Shown in pieces: positions 1 to 8,726 of a stretch of DNA of 64,000 nt. The first letter of the stretch is position 1, and each line of letters begins with the position of its first letter. Under the pieces are notes generated by a model, which had not been told where the DNA came from, did no database searches, and was given only the letters and a program-made list of their open reading frames with translations. The stretch is from Corynebacterium sp. HMSC074A01 (GTDB taxonomy: Bacteria > Actinomycetota > Actinomycetes > Mycobacteriales > Mycobacteriaceae): contig NZ_KV825598.1 in NCBI RefSeq assembly GCF_001831515.1, positions 83,703 to 147,702 of the forward strand, read 5' to 3'. The translations under genes were made by a program, and so were the position numbers.

Positions 1-3000
1 AGGTCACCACAACCCGCACCGTTCCTGCTGGCGAAACCACCGTCACCAAGACCGTTGCAGGCGAGCCGACGACCGTCACGGTGAACAAGGACTCCAAGTA
101 CTACACCGAGAAGGTCTACGAGTCCATCAAGGAAGTCTACGAGTACTACCAGTTCGCTGGCTTCACCAAGGAAGAAAAGTCCAAGGTCATTGAGCTGGAC
201 AAGCGCATCAGCGGTTCATGGAGCTTCCGAATCACTGAGGGTTCTGAGTACGTCATCGTCGAGCGTGGCGAGAAGGACGGCCAGCTGATCGTTACCCCGC
301 GCCCGGGCATTGATGGCGAGCACAAGGTCACCATCGTGGTCACCGATGACCAGGGTCGTGAGCACGTCTACCGCCTGACCATCAACAACACGGTCAACAT
401 TGATGAGTCCATCAATGTGAAGGTGAACAACTTCTTCTACAACATCAACACCGGCGGCGAGGGTGACCGCTTCAAGGTGCTGAAGTACAACGAGGGTGAG
501 ACCTGGAAGAAGGTCAAGGGCGGCGAGCTTGTCGAGGTTAAGGATGACGGCAAGGGCAGCCTGACCGTCACCCCGAAGGATGGCGTGACTTCCGGCGAAG
601 TGATTGTGACGATCACCGATAAGCAGGGCAACGAGCGTGAGAACATCATCACGATCGAGAATAAGGAGTCGAAGTACGACGTCACCCGTACGATCCTGAA
701 CACCTCGGTCGGTTTCGTTGAGTACCGCGGCGGCGACTTTAAGATCATCGAGGGCGAGGACGTTCTCGATATTAAGCAGGTCGAGGTCAATGGCGAGAAG
801 GTTTGGAAGATCGTTCCGAAGGTCGAAGAGGGCAGCGCGCGCGTCGTCTTCACCGACAAGGACGGCGTTGAGTACACCTTCACCTTCGAGGTAGTTAAGG
901 ACCCGAACGGTGGCCCAAAGGTCGTCCAGCACAACATCAACTACACCGGCAACGTTGAGATTGAGCGTCGTGAGGATTACCGCTATGAGGTAGTGAAGGG
1001 CGATCACCTGCTGAATGAAGAGCAGCTCAACATCGAGGAGACGACCCGTGAAACCGACGGGAAGAAGGTCTGGCAGATCACTCCGAACAAGGATGATCTT
1101 AAGCTGAAGGAAGAAGGCGGCACTGCCGTCATCAATATCAAGGACAGCGAGGATCGCCTTGTTGGGATCTTCACCGTCAACATCGAGCGTGAGGTCACCG
1201 GCGATGTCGAGAAGGTGACGCGCGAACGCGAGGTCGCGGACCGCTCCACAGTTAATGTCTTCCTTGGCGACAACGAAAACAACTACTTTGCTGTTGAGCC
1301 ACTCGATGGCACCAACCTGGGCGATTTCTTCAAAGAGCCGGAAAAGTACGCAGGAAAGGAGATCAAGGATAACCTCCAGCTGAAGTTCAAGCCAGGCGCT
1401 GAGGGTAAGTTCAAGGTCACCGAGTACATTTGGCGAGTTGGCGAAGATAAGATTGTCCGGGATGAAAAGGGCAACGTTGTCGAACACATTAAGGGCAAGA
1501 AAGAGCCCGTCCCGATCACCGAGTACGTCTACACCGTTAAGCCGTTCCAGCCGAGTGAGTCTACCTACACCATCACGGCGGACAACGAGGTCGACCTGCA
1601 GGGCAAGAAGCTCTACGTCACCGAGGGGCAGAAGCTGCTCGAATCCATTCCGACTGATGGCGAGTCCAAGTTCAAGCTTGTTCCGAAGGCTGACGCTAAC
1701 GGCAAGGTTGTGATTGAGAACCGCACCGATGACGGCTTCGTCTTCGAGCGCTACATCCTCAATATCACCCCGGGCCGCGCAGCCTCCAAGGACAATGTCA
1801 TCGAGAAGACGATGACCTGGAGCGGGGTTGCACGCATCAATAAGGAAGAGGGCCATACTTACAAGTTTGTCTCCGCTAAGGATGCGAAGGGCAACGACGT
1901 CGACGGCAACGATCTCGTCCGCGTCAAGGAAGAGAATGGTGAGTTCGTCGTCAGCGGCCGCGCTGGCAAGACCGGTACCGTTACCATTGCGGTAAGCGAC
2001 AACCGTGGTGTGTACGCGACCTACAAGCTCACCATCAACGAGGCTGAGGGCGCACGCGTCTACGACTACCAGATCTCCACTAATGCAGAGTTCCGCGCAA
2101 CCCTGGTGGAGAAGTCCAACCAGTTTGTCGTCATCGACGGTGGCGAGTACCTCGAGACTCCGAACAACGATGGCAACCAGTGGACCGTGAAGCCGAAGCA
2201 GAGCGGCGTGGGCAAGACCGCGACGGTTGAGGAGTGGGATCAGGACGGCAACGTTCTGAACACCTACAACCTGAAGATCGTCCAGGGCGCAACCAGCGGT
2301 TCCCGCCACCTGCGTGACTACCTGATCGTTGGCCAGGCGAAGGCCTACGAGCCGATCTCTGAGGGCAACACCTTCAAGGTTGTGCAGGGTGCCGACCACG
2401 TCAACACGGGCAAGGATGACAAGGGCAACTTCACGCTGACCCCGAAGTCCGGCACCGACAACAAGACGGTTGTAACCGAGGAGTACGACAAGGATGGCAT
2501 CCTGGTCCGCACGATCACTTCGCTGATCATCCCGGAGAGCCTCACCTCCAACGGTGCGTTCCTGGGCGACAACCGCGATGTTGCCAAGATCATCCGTGAT
2601 GAGAAGACCGGCCAGATCACCGTTGTCTTCGACAAGGAAGGCGGCGACGTCGCGATCGCTGAGGGCTCCGAGCTCGTCGACCAGAGCCGCGACGGTAACA
2701 ACATCATCCTCACCCCGAAGCAGGGCGCAAACGGCACGGTCATCTTCATCCCGGTGCTTGAAGGTTCCCAGAACAAGTCGGCTTCCGAAGTAAAGGTGCG
2801 AGTCAACACCAGCAACAACCAGGGCGGTGGCAACGTCAACGTTGGCTCCTCCGACCCGAAGTGCATTGCTTCGCTGGTTGGTTTGGCTTCGCCGCTGCTG
2901 CTGCTGATCCCGCTGGGCATCCTGTCCCAGGTGCATATCCCGGGTCTGGAGGGTGTGCGTGGTCAGCTCAATGCTGCGATCAAGGACGCTAATGACCGTA

Positions 3001-3302
3001 TCCAGCAGGGTCTGGGTATCTACGATCATGATCGTGCTCAGCGTGCTGCAGGTGTGCAGGGTGCGTTCGCGATCGAGAATTCGCAGATGATTGGTATGGC
3101 TGCTGGTGCGCTTGGCGTGATCACTGCTGGCCTGCTGATTGGCGACGCGGTGCTGCGTGCCTGTGGTCAGCAGGAGTCGACGTCGTCCTACCAGCTGGGC
3201 AAGGCTACTGATAACGAGACGTTGATGTACGGCTCTTCTGGTAAGCCTGCTGAGTCCGAGGCTGCGAAGCCGGACGATGAGAAGGCTGCTGAGGAGAAGT
3301 AG
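1..3302 (+). CDS. Giant repeat-containing surface protein, 5' end cut by window
   Basis: Open from the first bases in frame 3, so the true start lies outside the window; about 1,099 codons are visible. The protein begins in a Thr/Val-rich stretch, then has about nine to ten beta-type units of 65-85 residues, each ending in a pattern like DxxGxxxxYxLxI. Near the C-terminus a hydrophobic segment (LLLLIPLGILSQV) is followed by IPGLEGVRGQLN, a polar helix, a second hydrophobic segment (GALGVITAGLLIGDAVL) and an acidic tail. There is no LPxTG sorting motif, so it is probably held by the membrane segments. The next gene is a shorter paralogue in tandem. The function is not recognised; a surface adhesin or envelope-layer protein is the best guess. 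A hairpin terminator follows. Confidence 0.85.
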   Translation, partial: VTTTRTVPAGETTVTKTVAGEPTTVTVNKDSKYYTEKVYESIKEVYEYYQFAGFTKEEKSKVIELDKRISGSWSFRITEGSEYVIVERGEKDGQLIVTPRPGIDGEHKVTIVVTDDQGREHVYRLTINNTVNIDESINVKVNNFFYNINTGGEGDRFKVLKYNEGETWKKVKGGELVEVKDDGKGSLTVTPKDGVTSGEVIVTITDKQGNERENIITIENKESKYDVTRTILNTSVGFVEYRGGDFKIIEGEDVLDIKQVEVNGEKVWKIVPKVEEGSARVVFTDKDGVEYTFTFEVVKDPNGGPKVVQHNINYTGNVEIERREDYRYEVVKGDHLLNEEQLNIEETTRETDGKKVWQITPNKDDLKLKEEGGTAVINIKDSEDRLVGIFTVNIEREVTGDVEKVTREREVADRSTVNVFLGDNENNYFAVEPLDGTNLGDFFKEPEKYAGKEIKDNLQLKFKPGAEGKFKVTEYIWRVGEDKIVRDEKGNVVEHIKGKKEPVPITEYVYTVKPFQPSESTYTITADNEVDLQGKKLYVTEGQKLLESIPTDGESKFKLVPKADANGKVVIENRTDDGFVFERYILNITPGRAASKDNVIEKTMTWSGVARINKEEGHTYKFVSAKDAKGNDVDGNDLVRVKEENGEFVVSGRAGKTGTVTIAVSDNRGVYATYKLTINEAEGARVYDYQISTNAEFRATLVEKSNQFVVIDGGEYLETPNNDGNQWTVKPKQSGVGKTATVEEWDQDGNVLNTYNLKIVQGATSGSRHLRDYLIVGQAKAYEPISEGNTFKVVQGADHVNTGKDDKGNFTLTPKSGTDNKTVVTEEYDKDGILVRTITSLIIPESLTSNGAFLGDNRDVAKIIRDEKTGQITVVFDKEGGDVAIAEGSELVDQSRDGNNIILTPKQGANGTVIFIPVLEGSQNKSASEVKVRVNTSNNQGGGNVNVGSSDPKCIASLVGLASPLLLLIPLGILSQVHIPGLEGVRGQLNAAIKDANDRIQQGLGIYDHDRAQRAAGVQGAFAIENSQMIGMAAGALGVITAGLLIGDAVLRACGQQESTSSYQLGKATDNETLMYGSSGKPAESEAAKPDDEKAAEEK

Positions 3303-3318
3303 TCTCTAGCGCCTTAAG

Positions 3319-3355
3319 AAAGCCGCTTGTGTGGAAACCCCACGCAAGCGGCTTT
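3319..3355 (+). terminator. Intrinsic terminator after the first surface-protein gene
   Basis: Stem AAGCCGCTTGTGTGG pairs with CCACGCAAGCGGCTT across a short loop, with one G-U pair, 15 nt after the stop codon. Confidence 0.75.
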
Positions 3356-3517
3356 CCACTTCTTACCCACATGAGATTCTCCATAACACAAAGACGTATT
3401 GAAGTCGGCGGCGAGGCGTTCGTCGGTGTGACAGAATAGATACTGTCATTACCCACCTCATTTCCAGGACAGTCCAACCTCGCGTTGTGCTTTCTCGGAA
3501 AGTTCGAAGGATTCCCG

Positions 3518-6500
3518 TTGCAACCCTCCCTCAAGAAGCGCGCCATAGCCGCACTTATTTCCAGCGTCCTCGCTACTAGCGCCACTGCCGTCATCACTCC
3601 TAATGCTTTCGCTGAAGACAAGATGTCCGCAGACAAGGTCGCCGAAGTAGCATTCCAGCCTGTCGCGCCCGGCACACTCCGCAAGTTCAAGGCTCTCCAG
3701 CCAAAGTTTGCCCAGCAAGCGAAAGGTTTTGATGGGGCGGTCGCACCGCTTCGCACTGACCTCGGACCAGCCTGGAGCATCGATGGCGCGGCAAACAACC
3801 TCGATGACGTTCGGGTTCGCAAGCTGACCGGCCAGTCTGGTCGCGTGGGCGAAGGCGAGAGCCTGGATACCCAGGTTCGTGTCGCCGCGATCAATCTGGT
3901 CAAAGCGCTTCAGAAGGATCTCCAGGAGTACGAATCCGCGCCTTCAACCACGCTGAAGCAGCAGCTTGAGCAGAAACTGCTCTTTACGCGGGCCCTGCTT
4001 GGCAACGACGTTGCAACCCTGAACACGGCACGTACCGACGTCCTCAACAACCACGCGAACGCTTTCTACGAGCTCACCGGCTTCAAAGTCGCGCAGAGGA
4101 CCCAGCCGGGCTCTGCGAACGAGACCCTGAACTACGTCCTCGTCCCGGATACGCAGAAGATCGAGGAGCCCACTGCGGGCGAGGATGAGTACATCACCGT
4201 GCTTCTCGGCGGGGAGGGCGAGCGTCTGCTCTCCCTCTACCAGCCAGGGCTCGACCTGCCTGACAACGCCGAGGCGACTGAGAGCACCTCAACGGAGTAC
4301 TTCCTGTTTGCAGGGTTTACCGCCGATGAGAAGTCCAAGACCATTGACCTGGACCTGCGTATCAAGGGCCACTGGACCTTTGACGTTACCGAGGGCGCGA
4401 AGTACGTCCAGGTCACCCGCGGCGAGCGTGACCACGAGCTCGTGCTTGCACCGCGCCCGGGCTTCGAGGGCGACGCTACCGCCACGGTCGTCATCACCGA
4501 TGAGCAAGCGAACGAGCACATCTACCACCTGCAGCTCAACAACACCATCAACTCGGAGGCCCCGGCGAAGGAGCCGGAGCAGATTATCGACGCCCCGCCA
4601 CGCGCTCCCGAGGAAACCGTGTACCGCCAGCTGCCCACCAGCACAGTTGCCTACATTGCCAGGAACGGCGGCACCGCAAAGGTCACGACGGGTCAGAACT
4701 TGCTGTCGGTGTCTGCGACCGAGATCAACGGCACACCGGTGTGGAAGGTGATCCCTTCGACCAAGGGCGACGAAGGCACGGCCCACGTAGTGGTCACTGA
4801 CGCCGACGGCACCGAGCGTCCCCACGACTTCGATGTGGTGAATCGGAAGTACGCGACGAAGAGTATCGTCCACGAGTCCCTCCCGTATATGGGAAGCACG
4901 AAGCTGCCACGCCCTGCTGGAGGGAAGTACGACGTTATCCAGGGCGAAGAGCTTGTAAACATCACTGCGGCAGAGAATGGTTGGATCGTCACTCCGAATG
5001 AGGACGACGCTGAGCTGAAGAAGAACGGTGGCACCGCCGTCATCAACATCAAGGACCGCGAAGGTCGTCTCGTTCAAAACGTAACCGTCTACATTGCGGC
5101 CAAGCGACCAGACTCCACACCGGTACACGAAGTTGTTGATCTCTCGATGGTCAAGCTCCGATCGCACAACTACGAGGACAATCACTTCACAGTCGAACCG
5201 CTGGATGGCGCAAGTCTCGATGACTTCTTCGAGAACCCAGAGGCCTATGAGGGCAAGGATCTCCAAGACGACCTGCAGCTGAGGTTTAAGCCGGGCGCGG
5301 AGGGCAAGTTCAAGGTCACCGAGTTTGTTCGGAAGGTCAACCAGGAAGTCGTCATGGACGAGATCGGTAACGTCCTCGAACAAAAGGACAACGGCTACGA
5401 GAACACCCCAGTCGCCGAGCACATCTACTCGGTCACCCCGTTTGAGCCGATCGAGTCCGTGTACACGATCACGCCTTACAACGAGTTGGGGCTGACTGGC
5501 ACCAGTCTCTACGTCACCGAAGGCGAGGATCTGCTCCAGAGCGTCCCGACCCTGGGCGAGTCCAAGATCGAGGTCACCCCGAACCGCAGCGCAGGCGGCA
5601 AGGTCGTCATTGAGAACCGTACCGAGGATGGCCACGTCTTTGAGCGCTCCATCGTCAACATCACGCCTGCTGAGCGGGATACGGTCGTCGAGAAGGAGAT
5701 GACCTGGGCTGCCACCGCGCGTATCAACCAGGAGGAGGGCGACACCTACAAGTTCGTCTCCGCCACGGATTCGGAGGGCAACGACATTGACGGCATCGAT
5801 TTGGTCCGCGTGCGCGAGGACAGCGGCGCTTTCGTCATCAACGGCCGCGCTGGAAAGATCGGTACCGTCACCATCGCGCTGAGTGACAGATTCGGCGTCT
5901 TCGCGACCTACAAGCTCACGATCACGGAGCCCGAAGACGCTCGTGTCTACAACTTCGACATTTCCACCAACGGCGAATTCCGCGCATCCGTGGTGGACAA
6001 GTCCAACAAGTTCGTCGTCATCGACGGCGAGGAGCACCTCGAAACCGTGCGTACCGATGGCAACCAGTGGTCGGCCAAACCGAAGGCAGACGCTGCGGGC
6101 AAGACCGTGGTGATTGAGGAGCAGGACGAGGACGGCAACGTCATCAGCACCTACAACCTGGGGATCGTCCAGGGCAAGACCACGTCGCTGACCTTCCCCG
6201 GCACCACCCCGACCGACAACGAGTTCAACGCACGCAACAAGGACATCGCCAGCACCAAGCGCGACGCGGACACCGGCGCGATCACCGTTACCTTCGACAA
6301 GGCAGGCGGCGACATCGGCATTGCCGAGGGTACCGACCTCGTCGACATCACCCGCGAGGGCAACACCATGGTGCTTACCCCGAAGCAGGGCGTGCGTGGC
6401 ACGCTGTCGTTCGTCCCGGTGATCGACAACGTCCAGAACACCACCGGCTACAGCTTCGACATCAACACGAAGTCCAGCAATAACGGCAACACCCCGAAGG

Positions 6501-6667
6501 ACGGTTCCGCGGACCCGAAGACTGTCGCCTCTTCCGTGGGTATCGCGACTCCGTTGGTGCTGCTGCTCGCGCTGATCGCCGTGTCCCAGCTGCCGATCCC
6601 GGGGCTGGAGGGCGTACGCGCGCAGATTAACGCCGCCATCGACAACGCGACGAAGGCGTTCAAGTAG
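3518..6667 (+). CDS. Secreted repeat-containing surface protein, paralogue of the upstream gene
   Basis: I chose the TTG at 3518 (1,049 aa) because GAAGGA lies 6 nt upstream and it gives a clean signal peptide: charged LKKR, hydrophobic core, cleavage after NAFA. A TTG at 3485 in the same frame is possible but lacks this. Residues about 35-230 look helical; then follow about eight beta-type units closely related to those upstream (shared block FAGFTxxEKSKxIxLDxRI), a C-terminal membrane segment and IPGLEGVRAQIN, ending shortly after. Compared with its neighbour it lacks two repeat units and the second C-terminal hydrophobic segment. It has no LPxTG. Its stop lies 1 nt from the stop of the convergent cutinase gene. 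Probable cell-surface structural or adhesive protein; ligand unknown. Confidence 0.88.
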   Translation: MQPSLKKRAIAALISSVLATSATAVITPNAFAEDKMSADKVAEVAFQPVAPGTLRKFKALQPKFAQQAKGFDGAVAPLRTDLGPAWSIDGAANNLDDVRVRKLTGQSGRVGEGESLDTQVRVAAINLVKALQKDLQEYESAPSTTLKQQLEQKLLFTRALLGNDVATLNTARTDVLNNHANAFYELTGFKVAQRTQPGSANETLNYVLVPDTQKIEEPTAGEDEYITVLLGGEGERLLSLYQPGLDLPDNAEATESTSTEYFLFAGFTADEKSKTIDLDLRIKGHWTFDVTEGAKYVQVTRGERDHELVLAPRPGFEGDATATVVITDEQANEHIYHLQLNNTINSEAPAKEPEQIIDAPPRAPEETVYRQLPTSTVAYIARNGGTAKVTTGQNLLSVSATEINGTPVWKVIPSTKGDEGTAHVVVTDADGTERPHDFDVVNRKYATKSIVHESLPYMGSTKLPRPAGGKYDVIQGEELVNITAAENGWIVTPNEDDAELKKNGGTAVINIKDREGRLVQNVTVYIAAKRPDSTPVHEVVDLSMVKLRSHNYEDNHFTVEPLDGASLDDFFENPEAYEGKDLQDDLQLRFKPGAEGKFKVTEFVRKVNQEVVMDEIGNVLEQKDNGYENTPVAEHIYSVTPFEPIESVYTITPYNELGLTGTSLYVTEGEDLLQSVPTLGESKIEVTPNRSAGGKVVIENRTEDGHVFERSIVNITPAERDTVVEKEMTWAATARINQEEGDTYKFVSATDSEGNDIDGIDLVRVREDSGAFVINGRAGKIGTVTIALSDRFGVFATYKLTITEPEDARVYNFDISTNGEFRASVVDKSNKFVVIDGEEHLETVRTDGNQWSAKPKADAAGKTVVIEEQDEDGNVISTYNLGIVQGKTTSLTFPGTTPTDNEFNARNKDIASTKRDADTGAITVTFDKAGGDIGIAEGTDLVDITREGNTMVLTPKQGVRGTLSFVPVIDNVQNTTGYSFDINTKSSNNGNTPKDGSADPKTVASSVGIATPLVLLLALIAVSQLPIPGLEGVRAQINAAIDNATKAFK

Positions 6668-6668
6668 C

Positions 6669-8204
6669 TCACCGCTCCCGCAGCACCCCGCGGACCACGT
6701 CGTCGAGCCAGTCGAGCACGTAGTCGTAGCCGCGCTGACCGTCGATGTTGAAGCCGCCGGGGCTGTCGGTGTAGCCCAGCTTGTAGTAGGACATGTGGCG
6801 CGGCCCGAAGTCGCCGGCCTGCGCCGCTGACGCCAACAGGTTCGCGTTGGCCGGGTTGCGCATCGCGGCGTCCAGTCCCGCAGCACCAGCCACCTGGTCC
6901 ATCAGCGCGCTCACCGCGGCGTGCGTCGCGGCCTGGCGTTGCTCGGTGGGAGTGGGCACGCGCGGCACCACGCCCGCGCCAGCCAGCTGCAGGTAGAAGC
7001 GTTCGGTGGCCTGGGTCGCCCGCATCGCCTCCAGCGCGACGTCGTACCAGCCTGCCGCCTCGCTGTCCTCAGGCATCGCCCCACGCAGCCCCTCCAGCGC
7101 GGGTAGCAAATACGTCCAGGTCACGCCCTCTTTCGCCAGGTTCGGCAGCGCGGACATTAAGGTGACGGCCGCGAGCTGCTCCGCTGGGGTCGCCGCCTGC
7201 TCGGCGCGGGTGGCGCGGTCGGCGGCCTGGGCGAAGAGGCCGATTTCGCCGATGATGAGGGCGGCGGTGGTGGCGTCGAGAAGCGAAAGCCCCGAGACGC
7301 GCACCGCCTGCTGCAGGGGAACACCGGCGTCCAGCTGGCGCGAAAACTCCAGCACATGCATGCCGGTCGCCGCGTTCGGCGGGCCGACGACCTCCTCGCG
7401 CATCGCCACATCCGCCAAATCGCGCAGCGCCGACGCCGGATCCGTCGAGCACGCCATGTCCGCCGCATTACACAGCGACAGCACCTTGCCCTCCAGCCCG
7501 GCAAAACTCAGCGCCCGCTCGCCGGCCAACCCCACCCGACCAGGCACAACGCCCGATCCGCCGCCGTTGACCAGCTCGCCGCCGCGTGCCAGCTGCCCCT
7601 TTGGCGCGGGCGCGTACAGCTTCGCGTCGCCTAAGGGCCTTTGCTTCACGACGCCCGAACGCCCCGGATCCGCAAACAACACCACCGCAGCCACCTGATC
7701 CGGCCCCACGCCCGCCACCTTCCCGTGGCCGATTGCCGCCGCGACATCGCCAATCAAGTGCGCGCCCTGCGAGTAGCCGATCAGGATAAACCTGGTGTGC
7801 GGGCAGTTGCGGGCGACGGTGCGGATCTCGCGGGCGGCGTCGTCGGTGCCGAGGGTGACGGACTCGCCATAAGTAGCGGTTTCGGTGCCCTCGATGCCGC
7901 CGCTGGCGCTGCCGAGCGCGCTGAAGCGGCCGAGCGAGGCGGGGTAGCGGACCTGGTAGGTGCGCACGGTGCGGGCGCCGAAGTGTTCGGTGAGGTCGGC
8001 GGCGGGGGAGGAGTTGTCGTCGAAAAGCGACTCGCGCGCGGATGGGTCCCAGGAATGCGAAAACCCGGACCCCGCCGCTTGCACGACGTGGACCGGGGTA
8101 CAGCTCGGCGCCACCAGGTCCCACGGCTGCGCTTGTGCAACCGGGGTGGCCGGGGCGAGAGCTGTAATAAGCGTGAGGGCGGCGAGACGTTTCACGCGAA
8201 ACAT
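6669..8204 (-). CDS. Secreted cutinase-family serine esterase
   Basis: Predicted 511 aa with a signal peptide (VKRLAALTLITALAPA, cleavage near AQAQ). The mature N-terminus has the cutinase-like pattern CTPVHVVQAAGSG, and the nucleophile elbow is GYSQGAH around residue 143, so an alpha/beta-hydrolase acting outside the cell or in the mycolate envelope is likely. Cutinase-like proteins of mycolic-acid bacteria act on lipid esters. The 200+ residue C-terminal part is not one I recognise. There is no Shine-Dalgarno before the ATG at 8204; a GTG at 8195 lies 7 nt after TAAAAT and gives the more usual MKR signal-peptide start, so a leaderless transcript is possible. It lies 21 nt downstream of the DoxX-like gene. 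Confidence 0.8.
   Translation of the reverse strand: MFRVKRLAALTLITALAPATPVAQAQPWDLVAPSCTPVHVVQAAGSGFSHSWDPSARESLFDDNSSPAADLTEHFGARTVRTYQVRYPASLGRFSALGSASGGIEGTETATYGESVTLGTDDAAREIRTVARNCPHTRFILIGYSQGAHLIGDVAAAIGHGKVAGVGPDQVAAVVLFADPGRSGVVKQRPLGDAKLYAPAPKGQLARGGELVNGGGSGVVPGRVGLAGERALSFAGLEGKVLSLCNAADMACSTDPASALRDLADVAMREEVVGPPNAATGMHVLEFSRQLDAGVPLQQAVRVSGLSLLDATTAALIIGEIGLFAQAADRATRAEQAATPAEQLAAVTLMSALPNLAKEGVTWTYLLPALEGLRGAMPEDSEAAGWYDVALEAMRATQATERFYLQLAGAGVVPRVPTPTEQRQAATHAAVSALMDQVAGAAGLDAAMRNPANANLLASAAQAGDFGPRHMSYYKLGYTDSPGGFNIDGQRGYDYVLDWLDDVVRGVLRER
7272..7284 (-). repeat. Copy of 13-mer GCTTNTCGACGCC
   Basis: Exact copy with N=C, inside the cutinase-like gene and co-directional with it; read as Leu-Leu-Asp-Ala there. 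Confidence 0.8.
8188..8203. promoter_or_regulatory. Degenerate parS-like site
   Basis: CGTTTCACGCGAAACA matches the ParB site consensus TGTTTCACGTGAAACA at 14 of 16 positions. It overlaps the first codons of the cutinase-like gene, so it may be chance coding sequence. No better copy was found in the window. Confidence 0.3.
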
Positions 8205-8225
8205 TTTAGTCGCGCCGCGGCTTGC

Positions 8226-8657
8226 TTACTTGCGCGGCAGTGCCATGAGCGCGGCACCGATGGCCACGAGCCAGGAGTCTTTCGACAGCGCGGTGCCCTC
8301 CTGGGACGGGCGGATGCCGTCGTCCTCGGTCATGGCGTCGTTGCCGAAGTACATAGTGAGCAGGCCCGCGCCGAAGCTGGCAAGTGCTGCGCCCGCCAGG
8401 CGGTTGGACACGAAGGGGGCGAGCAGGGCCGCGCCGATGCCGGTCTCGGAGTAGGCGACGAACTTGGCAAAGGTCTTCGGGTCCACGTCCTTCAGCGCCG
8501 GGATGCCGGTCTGTGCCATGCCGTGGAGGAACTGGGCGGTGCCCTCGTCGGCGCCGAGCTTGCCCGCGCCGGAGTTCAGGATAAACAGGCCGGTGGGCAC
8601 GCGCAGCAGGGCAGCGGCCAGGCGGGTGCTAGGGTTCTTCTTCTCGTTGCGGAACAT
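8226..8657 (-). CDS. DoxX-like small membrane protein
   Basis: 143 aa from the ATG at 8657, chosen because AAGGAGA lies 5 nt upstream; the open frame extends further but without a ribosome site. The sequence resembles the DoxX family: a short charged N-terminus, LLRVPTGLFILNSGAGKL in the first helix, then two or three more hydrophobic helices (GIGAALLAPFVSNRLAGAAL, LAGAALASFGAGLLTMYFG, WLVAIGAALMAL). DoxX-type proteins are poorly defined membrane proteins linked to redox or envelope functions. The adjacent downstream gene is the secreted cutinase. Family assignment moderate; function unknown. Confidence 0.7.
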   Translation of the reverse strand: MFRNEKKNPSTRLAAALLRVPTGLFILNSGAGKLGADEGTAQFLHGMAQTGIPALKDVDPKTFAKFVAYSETGIGAALLAPFVSNRLAGAALASFGAGLLTMYFGNDAMTEDDGIRPSQEGTALSKDSWLVAIGAALMALPRK

Positions 8658-8726
8658 GGTGTCTCCTTTGTAGGTGGGGTCCATTACAAAGTTGATGATA
8701 CGTCTACAATTTGTTCCTGGCAACCG

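Noticed and set aside
216..3029. 937-codon open frame antisense to the first surface-protein gene
   Set aside because: Composition mirrors the repeats of the sense gene; no start site or domain. It arises from the codon bias of the opposite strand.
3240..3302. LPxTG sorting signal in the large surface proteins
   Set aside because: None of the three giant proteins has LPxTG or a close variant followed by a helix and basic tail.
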